A stretch of DNA of 64,000 bases from Daphnia carinata (taxonomy: Eukaryota; Arthropoda; Branchiopoda; Diplostraca; Daphniidae), in contig NC_081334.1 of NCBI RefSeq assembly GCF_022539665.2, positions 9,270,424 to 9,334,423 on the forward strand, read 5' to 3'. The notes under the pieces are model-generated. The model did not search any database and was not told where the DNA came from. It saw only the letters and a list, made by a program, of their open reading frames with translations. Of the stretch, positions 10,039 through 19,718 are shown one piece after another (positions within the stretch are counted from its first letter, which is position 1; every line of letters starts with the position of its first letter). A program made the translations under genes and the position numbers.

Positions 10039-10409
10039 TGTAATATTGTGGTTTTAAATGAATCAAAACTCGATCACTAGATACTAATTTCACAAGACTA
10101 CATATGACTAATCACACGGACATAATAACAGTGTAAACTCCCTGGCGAGGCTCTACGAGTCTCGCCTTATATAGATATTAACCAGGTCACTCTTGACGTC
10201 AAAGGTGACCTTCTAGAAGTCATCACGTGAAGACGGAGTGATGATGGTGTGGAGATGATGCTGACCGATACCAGTTTATCACGTGATGGCGACGTGTTGT
10301 TAAGAAGCTGACCGATACCGGATTGTGGTGAAGATCGCCCAAGGCTTGGTATCTGGTCATTAGCGAGTCTTGCTAATTGGCAGCTTCTTCAAGATGTGCC
10401 CTCATCACA
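10039..10409 (-). repeat. Gy-A 5' LTR
   Basis: This is 371 bp, reading TGTGATGAGG...ATTACA on the minus strand. It is about 80% similar by eye to the Gy-B 3' LTR at 11496-11857. It has a TATA box (TATATAAGG on the minus strand near 10170), a palindromic TGACGTCA (10194-10201), two CACGTG palindromes (10224-10229, 10280-10285) and a repeated GCTGACCGATACC (10260-10272, 10307-10319). The outer flank is fragment Gy-I. No 3' LTR partner remains in the window. Confidence 0.8.
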
Positions 10410-11495
10410 CAATTCAAACGTTATCTTCGAATTTTGTTGGATATTATAGATCGGAGTGGCTAACTTTCTAAAACTAATGCTAGTCTCTATTCCGTTAGCT
10501 ACTATTGTTAGTAGGTGATTAGCTACGTCTATCTTAGTTTTATATTGATGAAAAAAGTCTAAACCCAATGTACAACCTTCCTGAGCTTCTGGTAACATAA
10601 AAAAGTCATGTTGCAAAATACAATTTGGTGCTAGTTTTATGCTAAGTGTGAAATATCCTAATGGGTACATTTCATTCCCTGATGCTGATACGAATGATTG
10701 CTGCTAGAAGGGAAAATTTTTCTGATGACATTATACTGGCTGCTGCACCAGTGTCTATTAGGGCTTGGGATTTCTGTGTACTATATTCTACGGGAATTCT
10801 AATTAATCTACATGTTTGATTTGCTTGTTCTATTCCGCTTTTTCCTGAAACCTTTTCGGGTTTTTGGTCCGACAGTCTTTTGCGATATGTCCTTTGTTGT
10901 GGCATCTGTGACAGATTATCGCGTCGTCTCTACTTTGACTGTTTGATCTTCGTTTATGCGTGTCACGAGATGGGTGTGGGCTTTTGGATCTCGGTCTTTC
11001 GTTATTCGATCTAGTTCTCGAGCTACTTCTGTCTCTTTGCCTATTCTCGGATTCACGGAATCTTCCGCGGCTTGTCGAACTTGAACGATTTCTATCGTCG
11101 TATCTATCCCTATCTTGTTTGTATGAACGATCTTGGCGATTTCTATTATATGAGCTATCTCTAGACGGCTGCCTGTCTTTCCATTTAATGCTACTATTTC
11201 TGGTCGTGTCTCTACCTTGTCGGTACGTGTCGACACTATTTACTGACGATTCTTGTTCCACTAACGGTTTTGTACCTGCTAAATTTAGTTTCATTAGGTT
11301 ATTTTTTAGCTCATCTAATTCTGATTCTACATCTCTTATTGGTTTTTGTGTTTCGATTTTAAATATAGATTTAGGTTCTAACGCCTGAGTACTGTATGCT
11401 ATAATTTCTGCTTCTAGTGCTGCCTTTTTAAAGTTCTCCCAATTTGGTGTGGATGGATATTTACTGTGAAAAAGAATTGTTTTTATTTGTGGAAG
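10410..11495 (-). pseudogene. gag-pol: Fragment Gy-I: gag nucleocapsid and protease
   Basis: This is a pol/gag piece trapped between two LTRs. Reading the minus strand from 11495: the end of a gag structural region, then a strongly Arg/Ser/Asp-rich stretch (about 11210-10940) with many RS/RD dipeptides, a CCHC zinc knuckle C-x2-C-x4-H-x4-C near 10920 (CHRCHNKGHIAKDC), and then protease with the catalytic ALIDTGAAAS motif near 10750. The frame shifts near 10672, and the protease continues (EGCTLGLDFF) to 10410, where the Gy-A LTR begins inside the ITFELC codons. Zinc knuckles bind the genomic RNA; the protease matures Gag-Pol. This is exactly the portion deleted in Gy-A and Gy-B. Confidence 0.75.
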
Positions 11496-11857
11496 TGTAA
11501 TGTTAGGTCTTTAAATGAATCACAACTCCAATCACCAATTACTAATTGTATTTTAAAGACTACTTTAGACTAAACACAAAGACGTAAAAATGACTCTCTT
11601 GAGACCCTTGCGAGTCTCGCCTTATATATATGTTATTCCGGTCGTTCTTGACGTCAGTGGTGACCTCCTAGAAGTTATCACGTGAAGACGGAGTGATTGC
11701 GTGTAGAGCTGACCGATACCAGCTTATCACGTGATGGCGACGTGGCGTTGAGAAGCTGACCGATACCGGATTGCGGTGACGATCGCCCAAGGCTTGGTAT
11801 CCGATTATTAGCGAGTCTTGCTGATTGGCAGCTTCTTCAGGATGTGCCCTCATCACA
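11496..11857 (-). repeat. Gy-B 3' LTR
   Basis: This is 362 bp, TG...CA. The last 50-60 bp (U5) are nearly identical to the LTR remnant at 19659-19718, which ties it to Gy-B. It contains a TATA stretch (11620-11632), TGACGTCA at 11649-11656, and CACGTG at 11679-11684 and 11728-11733. It interrupts the gag part of fragment Gy-I. Confidence 0.75.
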
Positions 11858-12185
11858 TACCTCCCACTTTTAAAGAAGTTTCTTCCGGGGTTACTAAGTC
11901 AGAGAATATGTTTTATTCATGTGGAAAAAGATTATAACGAGATAGATAGGTCTAACATTTTTTTTTATATATATATTTTCTTATGCCCCTTTAACCTTCA
12001 CCGAAGAGTTTGAACTTGCTTATAATATATATATTTTTTTATTAGTATGAGAATTGGTTAATGGATAGGTAGGTAGGTTTTTTTTTCGATATGCTTTATT
12101 ATAGTTGTTACTTGTTTCAGTGTATTTCATTCTTTTCTTGACTTTCGTCGAGTTCATTCGTGCAAGATAGAGTTCAATTACATGT
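11858..12185. other. Spacer between Gy-B LTR and antisense gene copy 1
   Basis: AT-rich, with T runs and TATATATAT stretches (11964-11974, 12018-12030), which could act as a promoter for the + strand gene that follows. A good 3' splice-site match (CTTGTTTCAG at 12111-12120) suggests an untranslated or unrecognised upstream exon. No open frame of note. Confidence 0.4.
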
Positions 12186-12687
12186 GTGTGGTGTCGTTCG
12201 GCCGTGGATACTGCTTTGTGGATGTTTGACGTCGTGGCGTATCAACGTCCTGATCTTCACTTCCGAAGATTTCATCCGTTTGATCCTGATCTTTTCTTCG
12301 CTTTGTACTGGCCATCCTTGGTTGTTGAGAATGGTATTCCTTTCGATTTTGGGTTCCAGCGTGTCTGTCAAACCGACCGATATTATTCGTAAGTCGTAAG
12401 GCATTTTCCTCTTGGTGTTTCTTTCAATTTTCTTTTTCTTCCGTAGTCGTTTCCCAGGTTACGCTCGCTATCGCGACATTTTTCCGATTCGGTTTGCTCG
12501 GCTCCTCTGGTGGTTGGAGTCTGGTGAAGATATTTTCTATCGAAACTGCCGTTCGTCTCTTTTCTTGGCTGAACAGTTTCAAGAGGAAGTTGGTGATCAA
12601 ATAGCGATGCGGACCGTCCACCGTGTTCTCCGACAACTTTTGGTGGACACCGACCCCTTGCTGACGAGTTACTTGTATTTTCGCTAA
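12186..12687 (+). CDS. Antisense spliced gene copy 1 (aORF-1), unknown product
   Basis: This is a + strand gene inside the minus-strand element Gy-B, between env and 3' LTR. Exon 1 ends at 12388 before GTAAGT. The intron is 12389-12446 (58 bp, with a pyrimidine-rich end TTTTCTTCCGTAG), and exon 2 is 12447-12687 with stop TAA. The junction keeps phase (TC/T). About 147 codons are open. Motifs shared with copies 2 and 3 are DLFF in exon 1 and GYARYRD, RFARxxWWLESG.DI in exon 2. The protein is aromatic- and Arg-rich. There is no in-frame ATG in exon 1: it is open only from a TAG at 12168, with a GTG at 12186. A TG-repeat slippage at 12183-12191 or an upstream exon may explain this. I do not recognise the family. 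The role is unknown, and position suggests an accessory protein of the element. Confidence 0.6.
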
Positions 12688-12721
12688 AATACACTTCTTC
12701 CAAGGTTGGATACCATCGAAA

Positions 12722-12730
12722 TTTTTTTTT

Positions 12731-12768
<38 letters not shown>

Positions 12769-12769
12769 G
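12722..12769. repeat. Poly-T tract
   Basis: About 48 bases, nearly all T, just downstream of the antisense gene stop and upstream (minus strand) of the Gy-B 3' end region. It could be the trace of a poly(A) tail or simple slippage. Confidence 0.8.
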
Positions 12770-12883
12770 GGTTTGGACAGGGTTGGATGAAAGGTAGGTG
12801 TGTTAGTTACATTGATTCAACAACATTTCTATCTTATAGAGACATGATCAATAGTTTCGATTTCGGTTGTCATTACAAGAGTT

Positions 12884-15768
12884 TTACTTTTGGGGTGCAA
12901 CTAGACATCCGTCGTTCCAACAGAGTCCTTTGCCTGGGATTATTTGCGTATCATTATGTACATTGCTACAAGTTATACGTGTTAACATTGGAATTTCAGC
13001 ATTTTGATTTCTTGTTGGTTTTTCATTTTGTTTACAAAAATTCAAAATTGCAGTAAATGGAATAAAAGCGATACAAATGTATGCTATTAGAGTTGTTACA
13101 GCGATTACACATAACGCTAAATATTCCATACTTAAATATGGAAATCCAATTTGTCATGTCCCAGAAATTTACCTGGGCTTTATTATCTAAAACTAATCCA
13201 GAAAATGAGTTAGTGTTAGACTGTTGGATTCTACTGATTAATTCGGTTAACACATTTAATTGTTCTACGTTATTTGCCTCGAACATTGAATGATGCTGGG
13301 GCAAATAATCGTAACTTTTCAAAAGTAATTCTTCAAATGCTTTAATTAATTTTAATTTGAAAACATGGATAGATGGCTCCTGGATTTTCCATTCACCATT
13401 TATCCAAGTATAGGTTTTGTCATTTAAATTGACATATTGACCATTCCAAAATCATTCTTGAAATGGGTGTAGTGACCAAGCATCCTTTCCAACGGTGAAA
13501 TTGGTATTCGGATCCGTTTGAAAAAATGGTTGGTAACCGCATTTTGTTTGTACGGCTGTTATTTTAATTTGCACAGTTTCACATTTCTGTAAACCCGGGC
13601 TTTTACCGTTTCCGCTAATTCTACTACATGCATCTAAATTCAACGCACGGCCAGCGAGTAGTCCATTTATTTGTGCCAAAATCATGGCTTGATTTCGTTG
13701 TAATGAAGTGATTTTACAATATAACTGGCGAACCTCATTAGCTAATTGCGATTCGTGTTTTATTGCTTGTCCTTCAATGTATTGTCGATTCTCTATATTT
13801 AATAACGAACGAACGCTGTCTGTTATTTGCGCTTTTGTCTCATTATTTTGGAGGTTCAGAACTTCACTAGAGTCGTTTAACTCGATTAACCTTTCCTGTC
13901 TCCTCCTGTTTCTCTCTTCTCTTCGCTTTTTAATTGTGTTTACATCCTCTATTTTGTCTAGAGGAAGAAATGCAGGTGCAAGCGTTCGCTGAAAAATCCA
14001 TTCTTGCAGTTTCTGTGATGAGTCACAGGGTACAGCTCGCACCGTTTTATCTTCGTAAAACGGAACTAAACAGAATGGATTATCTTTTAACGCGAATTGC
14101 CTATCTACTTCATTATAGTTCCATAGCATCCGTTTGCTAAGGTCGCCGTCGCATGGTTGTGCCGACATCGGAGTTACGCAATCGGCTGTTGACAATATTT
14201 TTAGTTTTCCATCTACGTAACCGAAATCCTGTTTAAGGTAGGCTTCTGTTGAACTGCTTAGATTACAGAATTGTAAAGCGAGTGATTGTTGTTCAGTAAT
14301 TGTTAGACAGTAATCTATGTTAGTAATAGGTTGGATTTTGCCGTATAACGGTGGCGGGTTAAATGGTATGTGATCGCTGATTCTGTCAAACTTCTGCGTC
14401 CTTGTCCTATTCCATCTTATTACCTGTGGCCTTTTTTGTTCTTGCATGTCGTCGTCTAATGCATCGTCTATTATTTCTAATAGATCTACTAGCCAGATCT
14501 GATTCTCGTTTCCGTTTTCGCATTTGTGTACTGCTATTGGGTAATCCGAGGTTACGTTTGCTGTTAGGCAATTTCCTGTGTTAGCATGAACCATATGGAA
14601 TGGTATTAACTCAGGTGTTAACGGGTTGGGTTCTAATATCCATACATCTGTTGGATTGTCTATCTCATCAAGACTGCTACCGCATTTCTTTACACCTGTA
14701 TTGTTAACGTTAAATTGATGAATGCAGTGCTCGAGATAGCTCTGCATAATCAATCCATTAGAAAGGAATTTGAAATTTTGACCATTTGTCGTAGCTTTCT
14801 GTATTTCCTTTTCGGCTGGTAAGGTGTTGTCAAATGCACAGGGTGGGAACGAAAATTTCCCACTCTGTGGCAGATATGCTAAGCAACGTTTTGGATCACT
14901 GGCTGACATTAAGAATCCTGTTACCTCTTTCCTGTAGCTTCTTTTCTGTCGTTTGGGAATATCCATAATGTCTATGTATGTGTCGGGTAGCCCGATTACT
15001 GGGTAGACAGTTATGTTTGAGCATATTTGCGTTTTGTTAGCGGAGATAATAAATTCTAACTGAGCTGCGTGATCTTCTATTTTACTTTGTTTTTTACTTT
15101 TTGTCAGATTCCCTCGACCTTGAAATACCGAGTTAATTTCGCAAGTTGGTTCTTTGGGATCTGGCGCTTTCCATACTATCGTTAGCTCGTTGTGATTTGA
15201 AAATTCGTCTTTACTTGAATTTGCTATTATTCCAAACGGTGACCTGACGGGACAATCATGGCACTCTTTGGACAACTGAATGATTTAGGTGACGCAATTC
15301 TTCGTTGTGTAAGCTTGCGTCGTCATCCAATGGCCTTCTCCCACAGGTTCTTGGAGATATTTGTATGTTTTCCCATCTTTTATCATTGGACTGGTAACGC
15401 ACGTGTTCGGATATTGGGCGGTAGCCCAACATTCGTTAGCACCGACTTTAAGAATTTGTTTCTTAAAAATAGTGTCATGGCTTAGTAGAAAATTTGTGGA
15501 GATTTCTTTAGTAGATAACCACTGTGTACAAGCATACCCTTCCCACGTTATTGGCTCTTTGTTTTTGGTTAAGAGTCGGTAAACAACTTTACTAGGTATT
15601 TCTACAGGTTCAGGATGTGAACAGTATTCAGGGTCTTCTAAATCTAAGATACCTTTTATTACGGGTTGTGAGCCGTTGTAGGTGTCGATCATTAGTGATT
15701 GGGCTAGTCCTACAGCTATAACGAAGACGAGGCTTGCGATTGCGTTTCTCACCTGCAATTATATTTTC
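12884..15768 (-). pseudogene. env: Gy-B env-like glycoprotein with beta-trefoil repeats
   Basis: This is the most complete member of this env family. The N-terminal frame (15758-15285) has a signal peptide and the C-x(n)-GILDLEDPEYC-type opening. A stop at about 15285 separates it from a 607-residue frame (15275-13452). There I see a furin-like KRQKR at residues 109-112. Six Cys-rich repeats follow, arranged as two ricin-like trefoils (about 121-262 and 313-428; QIW at 259-261, QEW at 424-426), then an Arg-rich region (450-463). A long heptad region (about 470-545) follows, with LANEVRQLYC and AQINGLLAG, and a Cys pair near 550-580. A frameshift near 13130 leads to a membrane helix and a short Cys-containing tail ending at 12884. 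An envelope role is likely; lectin-like binding is inference. It is not of the errantivirus F type. Confidence 0.75.
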
Positions 15769-17284
15769 GTTATCAATCTTTGTGGCTGTTTGGCTGCTTG
15801 TCTTAACGATCTCCTAACAGGTATTTGGGCATTAGGCTGTTTTCTACTTCTTATTCTCGGTTGTTTGTTCTGTGCCTTTCCTCTTCCTATGGGTAACTGT
15901 GTTGCTACGTGTCGGTTGTTCTCGTCGTCTTCCGTTGTTTGCCCTGCGGCTACTGTGCTTGCTTCTCTTTTGCCATGAATACTCCGTTCTCTTTCTTCAC
16001 TTTCGCTTTCCCTCTCGTTTCGCGTTTCACTTTCTTCGTTTTCGCTTTCCCTTTCGTTCCGCGTTTCCCTTTCTTCACTTCCCCTGAGGCCCTGAGGCCA
16101 TGTTCGTTTTCTTCTCTGTCTTCTCTATCGCTGTTGACTCCTTCTGCTTCCTGAATTTTGGTTTTCTGCGACTTCCTTACTTTTCCATTTCTTGAGACGA
16201 TTTACGTGTATAACCGTTGTATGATTCTCGGCTGTTTTCCTTATCAAGTAATTCAGATCAGACAACTTTTCTACGATGGTGAAAGGTCCATCCCATCGCA
16301 TATAAAACTTTCCCGTTTGTGGCTTCATTTCTTTCAATAGAACTAAGTCTCCTGGCTCAAATGAACATTCTTTCAATGAACGATCGTAATTGTGTTTCTG
16401 CTTTCACTGCGCAATGATGAATTTACTTTTAGCCAATTCTAATGCTTCATGACACTGTTGCGTGTAAATGTTATTCTGATCCTCTAGCAGCCTATTTCTC
16501 ATCGGTGGTCTCAAATCCGATGGTTCTAAGGCGTCTCTTCCTTTAAGGAGATAGAAGGGGGTTTCACCGGTGCTGGAGTGAGGCGTCCGGTTATAGGCCG
16601 CAACTACATAGTCTAAATGCTCATCCCACAGCGATGGGTTATGAGCGACATGTGCGGTTAACATGTCCCCTAATGTTTTGTTAAATGGTTCTACAGCACC
16701 ATCTGTTTGTGGATGGTATGCTGTTGTTCTCAACTGTTTCACCCCCTTCTCAACTGCTTACATAATTCTGCCATTGCTTGCGATTGGAAATTAGAACCTC
16801 TATCCGTTAGGATTTGAGAGGGTAATCCTTCTTTGTTAACAATGTGCTTAATGAATTTCCTAATGATTGTCTGAGCGGAAATTTCCTTTAGTGCAAGAGC
16901 TATTATATACCTAGTCGTATACTCCATTATTACTAGTATATATTTATTTCCCTTTTCGCTTTCTGGTAACGGGCCTACGATATCCATGGCCAATCGCTGC
17001 CAGACTGTGATCGTAATACAGTCTGTGATAGGAATTGGCTGGAGCGCGGCCTTGCAAGAACCTGAAACCTTTCTCTTTGCACAGGTTAAACAGTTGAGTA
17101 CATGCATTTTAATGTCATTAGCCATCTTTTGCCAAAAGTATTTATTACTAATGTTAGCGGTGGTTTTGGTTATTCCTAGATGACCTGCCAATTTGTGGTC
17201 ATGATAGAGTTCGATGATCTGTTTTCGTAGTGTCGCCGGTACTACGATTTTTCCCCTAGATGTTGTTAAAATTCCACTAGACAA
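15769..17284 (-). pseudogene. pol: Gy-B integrase
   Basis: Homologous throughout to the Gy-A integrase. It has the zinc motif (YHDHKLAGH and CLTC), a catalytic MDIVGP Asp, LTDRGSNF Asp and GAVEPFN Glu. The integrase C-terminal domain reads GPFTIVEKL...NRLKKW. The frame breaks near 16740 (between QL and GVKQL) and near 16390. An extra insertion of a few codons (ITITV) lies before the first catalytic Asp. A repetitive Glu/Arg/Asn-rich tail follows (about 16100-15800), where imperfect repeats of TTTCGCTTTCCCTTTCG give shifted frames. The tail runs directly into env. The enzyme is inactivated by frameshifts. Confidence 0.8.
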
Positions 17285-17287
17285 ATA

Positions 17288-19040
17288 TTAAAAATCGTCT
17301 TCATCCTCTTTGGATTTTGTCCCTAAATTCCTTGCTACCTCTTTGCAAAAAGTATCTTCTTGTTGAGCTTTTAGCCAATCGTTTGCCACAACTTTTTGCG
17401 ATACTACAACATTTATGGGTATTCTGCTCAGTGCGTCTGCATTCTGATGCAGTTTCCCTGGTCTAAACTGAATCTCCATTTCAAATTGTTGTAGGAATAA
17501 AAACCATCTGGCCAACCTTCCTGTTGGCTCCCTAATCTTTTGGATGTACTGCAGAGGCCTATGGTCGGTCACTATGACGAAGTTAGTGCCGTATAGATAG
17601 TGAAAGAACGCTTTCATTGAATAAATGATAGCGTATGCTTCTTTTTCTGTAGTACACCATTTGAGTTGGACATCTGTCAGATGTTTAGAGGTGTATGCAA
17701 TTGGATGTTCTAGAGATTTTCCCCACTCATCTGTAGATCCTTCGACTACTCCTGAGTCAGTTAGTGACTCCTCATTGGGCCCTGGGTTGGCATTTGGATG
17801 GGGCAATTGAGAAAGGATCCCGCCTACTCCGCACCCGCACGCATCTGTGTGTAGGATAAAAGGGCGCGCAAAATCTGGATACGCGAGGGTAGGGGCGGAA
17901 CATAAACATTCTTTGATGCCTTCGAAAGCGCTTGTTTCCTCTTGCCCCCATTGCCATGGTACTGTGCTCCTTGTGAGCCGTGTCATTACATGGACTTTAT
18001 TGGCGAACTTATCAATAAAACGTTTATAATAATTCGCTAGGCCTAGGAAAGCCCTAACCTGATCCGGGTTTTTTGGCGCCGGATACTTTTTTACCGCTTT
18101 TATTTTGTGTGGGTCCACCTTGACCCCTTCATCTGAAACTATGTGACCTAGGTATTCTATTGCGTTGGCCGCAAATTTACACTTTTGAATTTTCACCTTA
18201 AGGCCGTTTGTCTGCAAAAGACGAAACGTCGAGGTGAGATGTTGTACATGTTCGTCTATGCTCTTGCTGTAAACGATAATATCATCGATGTACACCATAA
18301 CGCATTTACCTATTAACGTTCTAAGGACGATTTCCATTGTCCTCTTAAATGTGTTAGGCGCGTTGCATAGCCCGAACGGCATCCTTATATATTCAAAGTG
18401 TCCCATTTCCGCCGTGAATGCGGTCTTGTGAATATGCTCTTCCGCTATTCGATTTGCCAGTACCCACTGAACAAACCGAGTGTGGAGAAAAACTTTGCGC
18501 CTTGCAAAAGGTTCAATGTATCATCTATCCTTGGTAGAGGATAACGATCCTTTACTGTTACCGCGTTCAAATCCCTATAATCTACGCAAAATCGTAATTC
18601 ACCTGACTTCTTTTTCACCATCACTATGGATGCCCTAAAGGCACTGTGACTTTCCCGAATGATGTTGTATTTCAGCATCTCTTCTATTTGTTGCTTTGCT
18701 ATTGGCTTAATAGCTGCTGGCATTCTGTGTGCTCCTCTTAGTTTCGGGTTTCCTGTCGTTATTTTTTTATGCCTTAGTACTTTGATGCATCCTAGCTCTA
18801 TTAACTGCGACGCGAAAACTGATTTGTGGCCATTTAGTACTTGCTCCATTTTTAGTCTGTCTGCCCCTTGCAAATGGGACAGTTCAAAGGTTATCATTGA
18901 ATTCTCCTTAATGTTATATATAGGGTTCGCAACCTTTTTAAGGCTAATTACGGATTCTACTCCGTTTAATAATAATGTTAGTGTTTTATTTGCAATATCT
19001 ATTTTTGTTTTATATTTCTTGAAAAATCTAATCTGTCGAC
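17288..19040 (-). pseudogene. pol: Gy-B protease remnant, reverse transcriptase and RNase H
   Basis: RT/RNase H is open from 18406 to 17288 (FGLCNAPNTF, YIDDIIVYS, LHTDACGCG, TTEKEAY, VTDHRPLQ). The upstream RT part (18897-18445) has CVDYRDLN and LPRIDDTLN. One base appears lost near 18445, where Gy-A reads WQIEIAEEDIH. Upstream (18898-19040) only the C-terminal part of the protease remains (FKKYKTKID), joined straight to gag coiled coil. It is colinear with Gy-A but without a copia insertion, which is how the Gy-A insertion point can be read. Integrase follows after a stop at 17285-17287. Confidence 0.85.
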
Positions 19041-19502
19041 AAATTTTCCGAGATTAATTTGTATTCTATATCTTTATTCTTCAGGTGCGATTTTAGTTCT
19101 TCTGTTGTTGCCTTATCTTTAGCTACTTCTAATTCCAACTTACAAATACTGATTAATCGTCTGATGAATTCCAATCAATGCAGTTTTGAGAAAATCCCTT
19201 TCCTCTATTAACTTGTTTTTCTTTTTGCTGGGTAGGTTTTCTGTTGAATGATACTTCGTTAACTGTTTCTCTTCGTCACTCTCTCTAGGGCTACCTTCAG
19301 CACTTCTGGTTCGTTTGAAAGGAACTATACGTACTTCTGCTATCTCACTTTTCTGTTCTATTTCTAATGACGGGTATACTCTTTGTGTTGTTTTCTTAGG
19401 GTCAACTATGCTTCGTCGTCTGGGACGCACTCTTACTTCTACTAGTTCTTCTACTGGGGCGGATGGTGTATATACATCTATAGTTAGATTGTCAGTTGAC
19501 AT
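19041..19502 (-). pseudogene. gag: Gy-B gag N-terminus, 3'-deleted
   Basis: ATG at 19502. The first 120 residues match Gy-A gag (SAPVEE..., SPRESDEEK, NLPSKKKNK, ERDFLKTALIG). A frameshift at about 19140 follows, and about 100 nt more of coiled coil (TTEELKSHL-like) are readable. Near 19040 the sequence passes directly into the protease C-terminus. The gag C-terminus, zinc knuckle and protease active site are gone. The deletion start is different from that in Gy-A, so the two deletions appear independent. Confidence 0.7.
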
Positions 19503-19718
19503 TGAACTGACTTACCCTTGTAGCGGGGAGTTCTAGACGATTGTTGTTCGTCTGCGATGTTCGGTTGGGTAGGCCCGCTGGCCCGCTGGTTAAGCTGCTG
19601 GGCAGGAGTCCGGGATCGTCGAATTTGAACAAAGTTCAAAACTGGCACGTTCACCAAATGTAATGTTAGGTCTTTAAATGAATCACAACTCCAATCACCA
19701 ATTACTAAGTGTATTTTA
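19503..19718 (-). repeat. Gy-B leader, primer-binding site and broken 5' LTR
   Basis: The minus strand shows only the last ~60 bp of an LTR (19718-19659), nearly identical to the U5 end of 11496-11857. The shared primer-binding site follows (about 19640-19656), then a leader. At 19719 the sequence switches abruptly to Gy-K gag coiled coil, so the 5' LTR was cut by recombination or deletion. Confidence 0.7.

Noticed and set aside
15682-16154. Overlapping hydrophobic + strand frames resembling membrane proteins
   Set aside because: They are antisense to the repetitive Glu/Arg-rich tail of Gy-B integrase, which gives Phe/Leu/Ser codons on the other strand.
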